From NCBI RefSeq assembly GCF_900103345.1, contig NZ_LT629702.1, positions 3,968,001 to 4,032,000 on the forward strand: a stretch of DNA of 64,000 nt, in the 5' to 3' direction. Shown piece by piece: positions 9,676 to 18,527 of the stretch (position 1 is the first letter of the stretch; each line of letters starts with the position of its first letter). The position numbers and the translations under genes were made by a program. Under the pieces are notes generated by a model. That model saw only the letters and a program-made list of their open reading frames with translations. It searched no databases and had not been told where the DNA came from. The DNA comes from Pseudomonas azotoformans (GTDB lineage Bacteria; Pseudomonadota; Gammaproteobacteria; Pseudomonadales; Pseudomonadaceae).

Positions 9676-11070
9676 ATGGCAAGTTTTTCCCACGCGGTGG
9701 GTGCACAGACCTACCGCTTCGACAGCCTCAAGGACGTGATGGCCAAGGCCAGCCCGGCACGCTCCGGGGACTTTCTCGCCGGCGTCGCCGCGCAGAACGA
9801 CGGTGAACGGGTGGCCGCGCAAATGGCGTTGGCGAATATCCCGCTGAAACACTTTCTCGAAGAAGTGCTGATCCCCTACGAAAGCGATGAAGTCACCCGG
9901 CTGATCATCGATACCCACGATAAACAGGCGTTTACCGCCGTCAGCCACCTGACCGTCGGCGGCCTGCGCGACTGGCTGCTCAGCGACGCAGCCGATGAAC
10001 ATTCCCTACGCGCCTTGGCGCCAGGGCTGACACCGGAAATGGCCGCTGCCGTGTCGAAGATCATGCGCGTGCAGGACCTGGTACTGGTCGCGCAGAAGAT
10101 CCGCGTGGTCACGCAGTTTCGCGGCACCCTGGGCCTGCGCGGGCGCTTGTCCACGCGGCTGCAGCCCAACCATCCGACAGACGAACCGGCCGGCATCGCC
10201 GCGAGCATTCTCGATGGCCTGCTGTACGGCAACGGCGACGCCATGATTGGCATCAACCCGGCCACCGACAGCATCGCCTCGATCTGCGCCATGCTGGAGA
10301 TGCTCGACGCGATCATCCAACGCTATGAAATCCCCACCCAGGCCTGCGTGCTGACCCACGTCACCACCTCCATCGAGGCGATCAACCGTGGCGTACCGCT
10401 GGACCTGGTGTTCCAGTCGATTGCCGGCACCGAGGCGGCCAACGCCAGCTTCGGCATCAGCCTGAGCGTGCTGCAGGAAGGTTACGAAGCGGGCTTGAGC
10501 CTCAATCGCGGCACCTTGGGCCAGAACCTGATGTATTTCGAAACCGGCCAGGGCAGCGCCTTGTCGGCCAACGCGCACTTTGGCGTCGACCAGCAAACCT
10601 GCGAAACCCGCGCCTACGCGGTGGCGCGACATTTCAAACCGTTTTTGGTGAATACCGTCGTAGGCTTTATCGGCCCCGAATACCTGTACAACGGCAAGCA
10701 GATCATCCGCGCCGGCCTCGAAGACCACTTCTGCGGCAAGCTGCTCGGCGTGCCGATGGGCTGTGACATCTGCTACACCAACCACGCCGAAGCCGACCAG
10801 GACGACATGGACACCCTGCTGACCCTGCTGGGCGTGGCCGGGATCAACTTCATCATGGGCATTCCCGGCTCCGACGACATCATGCTCAACTACCAGACCA
10901 CTTCGTTTCACGACGCCTTGTACGCCCGCCAGACCCTGGGGTTGAAACCGGCGCCGGAGTTTGAGCAGTGGCTGGCGAAAATGGGCATCTTTACGCAAGC
11001 CGACGGCAAGGTGCACTTCGGCAACAGCCTGCCACCGGCGTTTCGCCAAGCCTTGGCGCAATTGGGATGA
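9676..11070 (+). CDS. eutB: Ethanolamine ammonia-lyase large subunit EutB
   Basis: This is the 464-residue catalytic subunit of the adenosylcobalamin-dependent lyase that splits ethanolamine into acetaldehyde and ammonia. It matches EutB along its whole length, with segments such as [29 protein letters not shown], given here only in part, and [15 protein letters not shown]. The start at 9676 has AAGGAGA seven to eight bases upstream; an earlier in-frame start would add nine residues without a ribosome site. Its stop overlaps the start region of eutC, as expected for a two-subunit enzyme made in equal amounts. The enzyme needs vitamin B12, and BtuB/BtuF are encoded about 17 kb away in this window. 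Confidence 0.95.
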   Translation: MASFSHAVGAQTYRFDSLKDVMAKASPARSGDFLAGVAAQNDGERVAAQMALANIPLKHFLEEVLIPYESDEVTRLIIDTHDKQAFTAVSHLTVGGLRDWLLSDAADEHSLRALAPGLTPEMAAAVSKIMRVQDLVLVAQKIRVVTQFRGTLGLRGRLSTRLQPNHPTDEPAGIAASILDGLLYGNGDAMIGINPATDSIASICAMLEMLDAIIQRYEIPTQACVLTHVTTSIEAINRGVPLDLVFQSIAGTEAANASFGISLSVLQEGYEAGLSLNRGTLGQNLMYFETGQGSALSANAHFGVDQQTCETRAYAVARHFKPFLVNTVVGFIGPEYLYNGKQIIRAGLEDHFCGKLLGVPMGCDICYTNHAEADQDDMDTLLTLLGVAGINFIMGIPGSDDIMLNYQTTSFHDALYARQTLGLKPAPEFEQWLAKMGIFTQADGKVHFGNSLPPAFRQALAQLG

Positions 11071-11081
11071 AGGAGCCGCCT

Positions 11082-11900
11082 GTGCAACTCGACCTGCCTG
11101 AGAACCCATGGCTGGAACTGCGCCGCCTGACGCCAGCCCGTATTGCCCTGGGCCGCACCGGCACCAGCATCCCCACTAGCGCACAGCTGGATTTCCAGTT
11201 TGCCCACGCCCAGGCACGGGATGCGGTGCATCTGCCCTTCGACCATGCGGGCCTGCGCAGTCAGTTGGCCGAGCGTGGGCGTGACAGCCTGTTGCTGCAC
11301 AGTGCTGCCACCGACCGCCACCTGTACCTGCAACGCCCGGACCTGGGGCGGCGCCTGAGCGATGAGTCGGCCCAATTGCTGCGCGATCATGCATCGGCCA
11401 ATCCCGGCGGCGTGGACTTGGCGGTGGTGGTCGCCGATGGCCTGTCGGCATTGGCGGTGCACAAACACACCTTGCCATTTCTGACACGCCTGGAAGAACA
11501 GAGCAGCGCAGACGGTTGGTCCTTGGCGCCGGTCATCCTGGTGGAACAGGGCCGCGTGGCGGTGGCGGATGAAGTGGGTCAATTGCTCGGGGCCAAGATG
11601 ACCGTCATCCTGATCGGCGAACGGCCGGGCCTCAGCTCGCCGGACAGCCTGGGCCTGTATTTCACCTACAACCCCAAGGTCGGCCTCACCGACGCCTATC
11701 GCAACTGCATCTCCAATGTGCGCCTGGAAGGCCTGAGCTACGGCATGGCCGCTCACCGCCTGCTTTACTTGATGCGAGAGGCGTGTCGCCGGCAGCTGTC
11801 GGGGGTCAATCTCAAGGACGAGGCGCAGGTGCAGACCATCGAATCGGATGATCCGGACCTGATGAAAGGCAATTTCCTACTCAGTTCACCGGATGACTGA
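11082..11900 (+). CDS. eutC: Ethanolamine ammonia-lyase small subunit EutC
   Basis: This is the small subunit of the B12-dependent lyase, about 272 residues. Recognisable segments are [18 protein letters not shown] near the start and [19 protein letters not shown] near residue 195. I chose the GTG at 11082 because AAGGAG (11070-11075) sits at ideal distance. An in-frame ATG at 11067, overlapping the eutB stop, would add five residues but lacks a ribosome site. The last residues contain the usual C-terminal [13 protein letters not shown]. It forms a complex with EutB. No eut microcompartment shell genes are nearby, so acetaldehyde is probably handled directly by ExaC. Confidence 0.92.
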   Translation: MQLDLPENPWLELRRLTPARIALGRTGTSIPTSAQLDFQFAHAQARDAVHLPFDHAGLRSQLAERGRDSLLLHSAATDRHLYLQRPDLGRRLSDESAQLLRDHASANPGGVDLAVVVADGLSALAVHKHTLPFLTRLEEQSSADGWSLAPVILVEQGRVAVADEVGQLLGAKMTVILIGERPGLSSPDSLGLYFTYNPKVGLTDAYRNCISNVRLEGLSYGMAAHRLLYLMREACRRQLSGVNLKDEAQVQTIESDDPDLMKGNFLLSSPDD

Positions 11901-11992
11901 TCGCTGCACGATTGCGCTTTTTCGCGCCATTAGGCAGCATCGAGTCACGGCCGCTTGTGTGGTCATCCCCCATTTGGAAGTTGAGGCCTGGC

Positions 11993-12451
11993 ATGCGGAT
12001 TACTCAAGCGACCCTGGAACACCTGGACCTGTTGACCCCGCTGTTCGTCAAATACCGTGAGTTCTACGGGGCTTTGCCGTTCCCGGATTCGTCGCGGGCC
12101 TTTCTGGAAAAGCGCCTGCGCCGCAAGGAGTCGGTGATCTACCTGGCCCTGGCGGATGATGATGACAAGAAGCTGCTGGGGTTTTGCCAGCTGTATCCGA
12201 GCTTTTCGTCGCTGTCGCTCAAGCGGGTGTGGATCCTCAATGACATCTATGTGGCTGAAGATGCACGCCGGCAACTGGTGGCGGACAACCTGATGCGCAC
12301 AGCGAAGAAGATGGCCAAGGAGACCCACGCGGTGCGACTGCGCGTGTCGACCAGCAGTGACAACGAAGTGGCGCAGAAGACCTATGAGTCCATTGGGTTT
12401 CGCGAAGACACGGAGTTCAAGAACTACGTGTTGCCGATCAGTGAAGACTGA
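11993..12451 (+). CDS. GNAT-family N-acetyltransferase
   Basis: This 152-residue protein has the GNAT fold pattern. The central strand is WILNDIYVAEDARRQLVADNLM, with motif A-like spacing (R-R-Q-L-V-A-x-N-L in place of R-x-x-G-x-G-x-L). The C-terminal part is VRLRVSTSSDNEVAQKTYESIGF, where the tyrosine could be the general acid. The start at 11993 (MRITQATLEHLDLL) is preferred over an in-frame one 81 bases upstream because of the family-typical beginning and a TTGAGG sequence upstream. The substrate is unknown. A probable acetyltransferase occupies the same place after eutC in P. aeruginosa, as I recall it. Confidence 0.85.
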   Translation: MRITQATLEHLDLLTPLFVKYREFYGALPFPDSSRAFLEKRLRRKESVIYLALADDDDKKLLGFCQLYPSFSSLSLKRVWILNDIYVAEDARRQLVADNLMRTAKKMAKETHAVRLRVSTSSDNEVAQKTYESIGFREDTEFKNYVLPISED

Positions 12452-12481
12452 ACACCGCTATCAAAAACACCACAAATCCCC

Positions 12482-12570
12482 TGTGGGAGGGGGCTTGCCC
12501 CCGATTGCGGTGGGTCAGTATCAGATGTATTGACTGACATTACCCCATCGGGGGCAAGCCCCCTCCCACA
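12482..12570. repeat. REP pair (24-bp arms, GGGAGGGGGCTTGCCCCC type)
   Basis: Arms 12482-12505 and 12547-12570 are perfect inverted copies. The element fills the middle of the 306-base gap between the GNAT gene and dedA. The rest of the gap (12571-12757) is presumed dedA promoter and leader sequence; I see no gene in it. Confidence 0.9.
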
Positions 12571-12757
12571 TTCAGACTGGATGTTTGCCCGAAATTACCA
12601 CGACATCCTTCGCTACAAAACCAACACGCTTTTCACCTCTCAATCCGTATAATGCGGACCTTTCAGGGTTGTAAGAAATGCGGCATACACTTGTAGCCTT
12701 ATTACCCGAGCTTCCGCACAGGCCTGCTGAGTCGGGCCATCCACACAGGTGCCATCC

Positions 12758-13414
12758 ATGGATTTCAACCCGCTCGACCTTATCCTGCATCTCGACGTCT
12801 ACCTCGACCTGCTGGTAACCAATTACGGTCCGTGGATCTACGCCATTCTGTTCCTGGTCATCTTTTGCGAAACCGGCCTGGTGGTCATGCCGTTCCTGCC
12901 GGGTGATTCGTTGCTGTTCATCGCTGGCGCAGTCGCTGCGGGCGGCGGCATGGACCCGGTGCTGCTGGCTGGCCTGTTGATGCTGGCGGCGATCCTGGGC
13001 GACAGCACCAACTATGTGATCGGGCGAACGGCCGGGGAGCGCTTGTTCAGCAACCCGAACTCGAAGATCTTCCGCCGCGACTACCTGCAAAAGACCCACG
13101 ACTTCTACGACAAGCACGGCGGCAAAACCGTGACATTGGCGCGCTTCCTGCCGATCCTGCGCACCTTCGCGCCGTTCGTGGCCGGCATCGCAAAAATGCC
13201 CTACCCGCGCTTCTTCGGCTTCAGCGTATTCGGCACCATCCTCTGGGTCGGCGGCCTGGTGACCCTGGGCTACTTTTTCGGCAACGTGCCGTTCATCAAG
13301 AAAAACCTGTCGCTGCTGGTGGTGTTCATCATCCTGCTGTCGCTGGTGCCGATGATCATTGGTGTGTTCCGCAGCCGGTTTGGCCGCGCGTCCTCCGAAG
13401 CCAAGCCGCAGTAA
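12758..13414 (+). CDS. DedA-family membrane protein
   Basis: This 218-residue inner-membrane protein of the DedA superfamily contains polyprenyl-phosphate and phospholipid flippases that act in envelope homeostasis. Visible family signatures are FCETGLVVMPFLPGDSLLF near residue 40, with the acidic residue in the first re-entrant segment, and the conserved arginine motif ARFLPILRTFAPFVAG near residue 130. Several hydrophobic helices follow. ATG at 12758 is taken as the start; a GTG three codons earlier is possible. It sits upstream of the peptidase gene mtfA with a six-base gap, so the two are probably co-transcribed. Confidence 0.88.
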   Translation: MDFNPLDLILHLDVYLDLLVTNYGPWIYAILFLVIFCETGLVVMPFLPGDSLLFIAGAVAAGGGMDPVLLAGLLMLAAILGDSTNYVIGRTAGERLFSNPNSKIFRRDYLQKTHDFYDKHGGKTVTLARFLPILRTFAPFVAGIAKMPYPRFFGFSVFGTILWVGGLVTLGYFFGNVPFIKKNLSLLVVFIILLSLVPMIIGVFRSRFGRASSEAKPQ

Positions 13415-13420
13415 CCTGCG

Positions 13421-14236
13421 ATGTGGTCCCTCAGCGCCTGGCGTCGCCGGCGCTTGCTGGCCAAGCACCCGATTGCCGATGACACCTGGCAACGGGTGCG
13501 CCACCACCTGACCTTTCTCGACGGCATCAGCGCCGAGCAGGACCAGTGGCTGCGCGAAGCCTGCGTGCTGTTCCTCGCCGAAAAACACCTGACCGCCCTG
13601 CCCGGCGTCGAACTGCACCAGGAACAACGCCTGCTGCTCGCCGCCCAGGCGCAACTGCCGCTGATGAACCTGGGCGACCTCGACTGGTACCAGGGTTTCC
13701 ACGAAATCGTGCTGTACCCCGACGACTTCCTCAGCCCCCAGCGCCACCGCGACAGCAGCGGTGTCGAACACGAGTGGGACGGCGAGCACAGCGGCGAAGC
13801 CTGGCAACAAGGCCCAGTGATACTCGCCTGGCCCGGCGTGCTGTCCAGCGGTCAGTGGGAAGGCTACAACCTGGTCATCCACGAACTGGCCCACAAGCTC
13901 GACATGCTCAACGGCGACGCCAACGGCCTGCCACCGCTGCACCACGACATGCGCGTGCAGGAGTGGGCCAGCGTGATGCAGAGCGCCTACGACGACCTCA
14001 ATCGCCAGCTGGACGCCAACCCGGACGCCGAGACCGAGATCGACCCCTACGCCGCCGAAAACCCCGCTGAATTCTTTGCCGTCACCAGCGAATATTTTTT
14101 CAGCGCCCCGGATTTATTGGTCAGCCGTTATCCACAGGTGTACGCCCAACTCAGCCGATTTTATCGCCAGGATCCCCTGGCCCGCCTCAGCCAACTGCAA
14201 GCCAGCGACCCGCGCTATCAGCCACAGGGCGAATGA
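13421..14236 (+). CDS. mtfA: Zinc peptidase of the MtfA family (M90)
   Basis: This 271-residue cytosolic protein carries a zinc-binding HExxH motif (VIHELAHKLDML, near residue 155). A downstream glutamate region, NPAEFFAVTSEYFF, is the usual third ligand site in this family. In E. coli MtfA interacts with the glucose repressor Mlc and has aminopeptidase activity; whether that link holds in Pseudomonas is unknown. The gene starts six bases after dedA and is followed by ppa after about 110 bases. The length matches the family (about 265). Confidence 0.88.
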   Translation: MWSLSAWRRRRLLAKHPIADDTWQRVRHHLTFLDGISAEQDQWLREACVLFLAEKHLTALPGVELHQEQRLLLAAQAQLPLMNLGDLDWYQGFHEIVLYPDDFLSPQRHRDSSGVEHEWDGEHSGEAWQQGPVILAWPGVLSSGQWEGYNLVIHELAHKLDMLNGDANGLPPLHHDMRVQEWASVMQSAYDDLNRQLDANPDAETEIDPYAAENPAEFFAVTSEYFFSAPDLLVSRYPQVYAQLSRFYRQDPLARLSQLQASDPRYQPQGE

Positions 14237-14345
14237 CCGTACGACGTCTGGCGCATGGCATCGGCGTCAGAATGTGCCTATAATCGCCGCCACTTTTAGG
14301 CCAATCCGGCCATGTTTCATGGCCAATTAACGGGGGCAACGCCCA

Positions 14346-14873
14346 ATGAGCTACAGCAAGATTCCGGCTGGCAAAGACCTGCCGAACGACATCTACGTCG
14401 CCATCGAGATTCCGGCCAACCACGCGCCGATCAAATACGAAATCGACAAAGACAGCGACTGCCTGTTCGTTGACCGTTTCATGGCCACCCCGATGTTCTA
14501 CCCGGCCAACTACGGTTTCATCCCCAACACCCTGGCTGACGATGGTGACCCCCTCGACGTGCTGGTGGTAACCCCTTACCCAGTGACCCCAGGTTCGGTT
14601 ATCCGTGCTCGCCCGGTCGGCATCCTGAACATGACCGACGACGGCGGCGGCGACGCCAAAGTGATCGCGGTGCCACACGACAAGCTGTCTCAGCTGTACG
14701 TGGACGTGAAGGAATACACCGACCTGCCGCCGCTGTTGCTGGAGCAGATCAAACACTTCTTCGAGAACTACAAAGACCTCGAAAAAGGCAAATGGGTGAA
14801 GATCGACGGTTGGGGCAACGCAGACGCCGCCCGCGCCGAGATCCTGAAGTCGGTTGCCGCCTACAAAGGCTGA
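14346..14873 (+). CDS. ppa: Inorganic pyrophosphatase
   Basis: This is a family I soluble pyrophosphatase of 175 residues, which hydrolyses pyrophosphate to drive biosynthetic reactions. The signature with the catalytic aspartates DGDPLDVLV is near residue 67. Other family segments are [16 protein letters not shown] upstream and [16 protein letters not shown] near the end. The length is as in E. coli (176). A strong intrinsic terminator follows 28 bases after the stop. Confidence 0.97.
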   Translation: MSYSKIPAGKDLPNDIYVAIEIPANHAPIKYEIDKDSDCLFVDRFMATPMFYPANYGFIPNTLADDGDPLDVLVVTPYPVTPGSVIRARPVGILNMTDDGGGDAKVIAVPHDKLSQLYVDVKEYTDLPPLLLEQIKHFFENYKDLEKGKWVKIDGWGNADAARAEILKSVAAYKG

Positions 14874-14901
14874 TACCCGCTCCTCATTGCCTCGGCAATT
14901 G

Positions 14902-14931
14902 AAAAAGCCCCGATCATTCGGGGCTTTTTTT
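14902..14931 (+). terminator. Intrinsic terminator of ppa
   Basis: A perfect 12-bp stem (AAAAAGCCCCGA, loop TCAT, TCGGGGCTTTTT) is followed by more T residues. The A-rich left side also makes it usable in the other direction. Confidence 0.93.
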
Positions 14932-15087
14932 GTGGGAAAAATTAAACAACAAGTTCAATACTTTATAAACAACGTTTAACTTAAAACGAAATCCGAAGTA
15001 TCAGGCTACAACTAAGCAAAACCCTACAAGCGCAACTCAACGCATGGTTTATTTGATCTCTAATTCCGGCCAGTAAACTCTGCGTTT

Positions 15088-15864
15088 ATGAATACATCAG
15101 GTGATCGTTTAAAAGCGCTACTACGGGAAGTTCATCTTTCCGCCTCCGACTTCGCCAAGAACCGCGGTGTCACGCCCCAGCACGTGAACAACTGGTTCAA
15201 GCGCGGTGTACCCATGGGCCGACTCAACGAGATCGCAGAACTGCTGTGCATCTCCAGCCGTTGGCTGCGCACCGGCGAAGGCCCCAAACACCCACCGGCC
15301 AACTTCCTGCTGGAAGGCCCGAGCTCACGAAAAGGACTGCCCACCACCCGCGAAGCCAGCGGCAAATACCTCACAGGCCCCGCCTGCGTCCCGGAAAAAA
15401 CCGACGTGGAGATCGACCTCCACCCCTCATTCACCTCTACCGAATGCATCCGCATCACCCTTCACACCCTCCAGGCCCTCAACGTAAAACCCGACCGCGC
15501 CCTGGGCGCCTACATGGTCGACAACAGCATGATCGACATCATCCAACAAGGCGCCACCCTCGCCATCGACCGAGGCCGCACGCAAATCATCGACGGCGAA
15601 ATCTACGCGGTAGAACACGACGGCATGCTGCGCATCAAATACCTCTACAACCGACCTGGGGGCGGGTTGCGCATGCGCAGCCACAATGCCGGCGAGCATC
15701 CCGACGAATACCTCACCTACGAGCAGCGCTTCGAGCAAAACTTCCAGATTGTGGGCTGGGTATTCTGGTGGTCCACCCTGAATAACCGCCGCCCGCCCGT
15801 GCCGCTGGATGAGCATTTATTGGGCTGGGAAGGCTCTAAATCGGATCCGGAGGTGGGCAACTGA
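15088..15864 (+). CDS. Orphan CI/LexA-like repressor (HTH plus S24 peptidase domain)
   Basis: This 258-residue regulator begins with a helix-turn-helix (about residues 6-60, SASDFAKNRGVTPQHVNNWFKRG) and ends with an S24 self-cleavage-type domain. The nucleophile Ser lies in MVDNSMID near residue 146 and the Lys in MLRIKYLYNR near residue 183, so both catalytic residues seem intact. Such proteins respond to RecA-stimulated cleavage in phage and pyocin control. No phage or pyocin gene is visible nearby, so this is either a domesticated repressor or one acting in trans. The upstream 150 bases are strikingly AT-rich, consistent with a promoter and operator region. Regulation by DNA damage is inference. 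Confidence 0.85.
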   Translation: MNTSGDRLKALLREVHLSASDFAKNRGVTPQHVNNWFKRGVPMGRLNEIAELLCISSRWLRTGEGPKHPPANFLLEGPSSRKGLPTTREASGKYLTGPACVPEKTDVEIDLHPSFTSTECIRITLHTLQALNVKPDRALGAYMVDNSMIDIIQQGATLAIDRGRTQIIDGEIYAVEHDGMLRIKYLYNRPGGGLRMRSHNAGEHPDEYLTYEQRFEQNFQIVGWVFWWSTLNNRRPPVPLDEHLLGWEGSKSDPEVGN

Positions 15865-16184
15865 GGTGAATGTGGGTATCATGCGGCCCACATTTGGCAG
15901 GGGGTGGCTTTGCGCTATCCACCTTGCCCGGCGAAGCGGAGGAGTTCCCGCGGATGCCCCTACTATTCAGCCAGACGTGATGTGGGCTGAGCGATTTGAA
16001 GGCTGGTGAGGTTTGTCAAAAACAAGCTGAAGCAGTCCCCGAGAAGCCGGCCACAAGCCGGCTTTTTAATGTCTGTAAAACTCCAAAGCCAACTGCCCAA
16101 CACACTGCTGGACAGTTGAATGACCAAAATGGAGCGATTTACGGCCCATCGTCTTCCGGCTGTCTATTCCAGATATTAAGACGC
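15865..16184. other. 320-base gap without a convincing gene; possible small RNA
   Basis: No credible coding frame is seen here. The segment 15880-16043 can form local stems (for example GGGTGG at about 15901-15906 with CCACC near 15920) and ends in a strong intrinsic terminator at 16044-16067. The terminator is 180 bases after the repressor stop, so the stretch is either a long 3' untranslated region or a small RNA gene. I recognise no known RNA family. Confidence 0.35.
16044..16067 (+). terminator. Intrinsic terminator
   Basis: An 8-bp GC-rich stem (AAGCCGGC, loop CACAA, GCCGGCTT) is followed by a run of T. It would end transcription coming from the repressor gene or from a small RNA in the gap. 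Confidence 0.88.
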
Positions 16185-17342
16185 TCAATCAAGTATCAAA
16201 TGCGGCAAAAACCGACTCGAATCCTTCGTAATCAAACTATTATCCTCCCGCACCCCAATGCCGGCCGCCTGGTCCCCAATCACCCAGGACCCAATTAACG
16301 TATAGCTGTCCCCAAACCGTGGCAGCGGCGCAAATTCCTGAAGGATAAACGGCGCATCCGTATATGGCCCATCCTCCTTCACAACCACCCCATCCGCCGT
16401 TTGCAGCTCGATGTTCGCTCCTTCCCGCGAGAAGAACGGCTTGCGCACCCAGCCCTTTGGCACAGCTTTACCCGGCTCGGTATCCAGGTGAGCCGCCAGC
16501 AAATTCGGGTGACCTTTGTTGAACTCCCACAACAACGGCAGGATGCCTTTATTGGACAGGATGGATTTCCACGCGGGCTCGAAAAACTGCGTGTCGCACT
16601 GGGCAATCGCCGCACCGAAGGGTTCGTGAAAGATGAACTCCCAGGCATGCAGCTTGAACAGGTGGGGAATCCAGCGATCTTCAAGGTCCACGAAGCGACC
16701 TTCTGCGGTCAGGCCGATGTCTTCGATGTCGATGTGGCGGGATTCGATACCGACTTTTTCTGCGACGAGGCGCAGGTAGTCGGTGGTGCCTTTGTCTTCG
16801 ACCGAGTCTTTCATCGAGGCGAAGTAGAACGGCTGGTTGACCTGCAGTTGGGCGAAGGCCTGGTGCAGTTTGGTGTCGATGCTGTTGAATTGGTCGGCGT
16901 GTTTGGGCAGCAGGCCGCGTTCGATGCATTGTTCCAGCCAGCCCCATTGGAACGCCGCGGCTTCGTAGAGGCTGGTGGGGGTGTCGTAGTTGAGTTCGAG
17001 CAGCTTGGCAGGGCCGGTGCCGTTGTAGGAGAAGTCCATGCGCCCGTAGAGGTGCGGGTGGCCTTCGAGCCATGAGGTGCGGATCATGTCGTAGAAGGGC
17101 GCGGGGATGCTCAGGCGGTCGAGCAGTTCTTCGCTGTGGACCACGCGGGCGACGAGGTCCATGCACATGTCGTGGATCTCGGTGGTCGGGTCTTCGAGGT
17201 CTTGCTCGATTTGCTTGAGCGTGAACTGGTAGTACGCGCTTTCGTCCCAGTAGGGTTCGTTGTCGATGGTGTGGAACAGAAAGCCGAGGCTGTCGGCGGT
17301 CTGTTTCCAGTCATGACGTTCTGCGCAGTGGATCTTCTTCAT
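16185..17342 (-). CDS. yjfC: Glutathionylspermidine-synthase-like ATP-grasp protein (YjfC/YgiC)
   Basis: This 385-residue protein matches the glutathionylspermidine synthase C-terminal (ATP-grasp ligase) family. Recognisable segments are GRMDFSYNGTGPAKLLELNYDT near residue 100, given here in part, and GWVRKPFFSREGANIEL near residue 305. It lacks the amidase half of E. coli Gsp, as do YgiC and YjfC. Those proteins do not make glutathionylspermidine in E. coli and their peptide ligase substrate is unknown. It is the last gene of the minus-strand yjf-like operon, 12 bases after the DUF1190 gene. The pairing of this ligase with DUF1190 is conserved (YgiBC, YjfMC), which suggests joint action on an envelope component. 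Confidence 0.9.
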   Translation of the reverse strand: MKKIHCAERHDWKQTADSLGFLFHTIDNEPYWDESAYYQFTLKQIEQDLEDPTTEIHDMCMDLVARVVHSEELLDRLSIPAPFYDMIRTSWLEGHPHLYGRMDFSYNGTGPAKLLELNYDTPTSLYEAAAFQWGWLEQCIERGLLPKHADQFNSIDTKLHQAFAQLQVNQPFYFASMKDSVEDKGTTDYLRLVAEKVGIESRHIDIEDIGLTAEGRFVDLEDRWIPHLFKLHAWEFIFHEPFGAAIAQCDTQFFEPAWKSILSNKGILPLLWEFNKGHPNLLAAHLDTEPGKAVPKGWVRKPFFSREGANIELQTADGVVVKEDGPYTDAPFILQEFAPLPRFGDSYTLIGSWVIGDQAAGIGVREDNSLITKDSSRFLPHLILD

Positions 17343-17354
17343 GGCGCGTCTTCC

Positions 17355-18065
17355 TTAACTGCTCGACCCACCGCCGCCCCAGCCGCTGCGTGCGCTGGCC
17401 TTGCTGCCGAAGCCGCCACGGGAGGTGGCCGACGCCACGGAGCTCGACTTGCTGGGCGTGCGCAGCGTATTGGTGTAATTGCTGCTGCCGTAGCGGGCCT
17501 GGTTGGAACGGCCGAAGGTCGCGCCATTGGAGACGCGCTGGTTGAGCGTCGAGTTGCCGTAGTTGCCACGATCATCGCGATAGCGGTACACCGGTTCGGA
17601 GCGGTAGCTGTTGCGATTGTTGCTCAGCATGTTGCCGATCAGCAGGCCGGTCAGCAGGCTGCTGGTGGAAAAGCCTGAGCCGCCACTGTTCGCTTGGGAG
17701 CCGGCTTGAGCGTTGGCCGCGTCGACCTGGGATTGTGTCACCTGGCCTTCGGCGGTCAGTTCGAAACCGCCCAGCCGGGGGATGAACTTGCCGGTGGAGT
17801 CCTGCTGGCACCAGTCGGCGACAAAGTCGGCATCGCAATCGGCCTGGCTGTCGTACACCGGTGCAATGCGGCGGTGCTCGGCCATGGCGGTCATGTAGGC
17901 GTCCGAGCAGACGTCCACCGGCAGTTTTTCATCGGCGCACTGCTGGACGGACTGGAAGTTGTACTTCTTCTGCAGGTCGTAGGTTTTTTCCGTCGGGCCG
18001 CAGCCGGAAATCGCCATGGCGACCGACGCTGCCAGCGACAGCTGGACGTACTTGCTTCGTTTCAT
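17355..18065 (-). CDS. yjfM: DUF1190 lipoprotein (YjfM/YgiB family)
   Basis: This 236-residue predicted lipoprotein has an N-terminal basic-hydrophobic signal ending in the lipobox AISGC near residue 22. DUF1190 features are the paired cysteines (QQCADEKLPVDVCSDAY, ADCDADFVADWCQ), then a low-complexity Gly/Ser/Arg-rich second half ending GWGGGGSSS. The family is always found next to a YgiC/YjfC ligase. The Ser/Gly/Arg tail could be the substrate of that ligase or a surface anchor; both are guesses. It lies 18 bases after the DUF350 gene. Confidence 0.87.
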   Translation of the reverse strand: MKRSKYVQLSLAASVAMAISGCGPTEKTYDLQKKYNFQSVQQCADEKLPVDVCSDAYMTAMAEHRRIAPVYDSQADCDADFVADWCQQDSTGKFIPRLGGFELTAEGQVTQSQVDAANAQAGSQANSGGSGFSTSSLLTGLLIGNMLSNNRNSYRSEPVYRYRDDRGNYGNSTLNQRVSNGATFGRSNQARYGSSNYTNTLRTPSKSSSVASATSRGGFGSKASARSGWGGGGSSS

Positions 18066-18083
18066 CGGGAGCTCCGTGCGCGA

Positions 18084-18512
18084 TCAGTTCTGGGTAGGCG
18101 TCATGCACGCGGCATTCAACATGCCAACGCTGATGGCCACGGCGGCGACGTAGATGCCGGCCGCGAGTTCGCCGTTCTTGATGCGCTGGGACGTGCCTTT
18201 GAGCACCAGGCTGGTCAGCAAAAAGGCCAACAGTTGGACGACGGCGGCGATCACTGCCCAGACGACAAAGTCGAGCACGCTGACCGAGTAGGCAATCACG
18301 TTGCTCGCCGGAATGGCGAAACCGACGATGGCACCGCCCAGGGCGACTGCCGCGGAGACGTTACCCGCACGGATCAGCTCGAACTCCTTGTGCGGGGTGA
18401 TGCGGGTGTAGATGAACTGGAACAGCGCGAACAGTACGGCGGCCCCGAGGATGTAGATCACAAATCCGAGCACGGCGGCTTTGTTCAGGGAGATGGAGAG
18501 AGCTTCTAGCAT
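18084..18512 (-). CDS. yjfL: DUF350 membrane protein (YjfL family)
   Basis: This 142-residue inner-membrane protein has four predicted transmembrane helices and repeated DUF350-like halves (GFVIYILGAAVLFALFQFIY and VLDFVVWAVIAAVVQLLAFL). The conserved glutamate region ITPHKEFELIRAGN lies between them. The biochemical role is unknown; in E. coli YjfL lies in yjfIJKLMC. It is spaced 15 bases from the DUF2491 gene and 18 bases from the DUF1190 gene. Confidence 0.88.
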   Translation of the reverse strand: MLEALSISLNKAAVLGFVIYILGAAVLFALFQFIYTRITPHKEFELIRAGNVSAAVALGGAIVGFAIPASNVIAYSVSVLDFVVWAVIAAVVQLLAFLLTSLVLKGTSQRIKNGELAAGIYVAAVAISVGMLNAACMTPTQN

Positions 18513-18527
18513 GAATGGCTTCCTTGT

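Noticed and set aside
15088..16067. Prophage remnant around the S24 repressor
   Set aside because: No integrase, Cro, lysis or structural gene, and no attachment repeat, is visible on either side.
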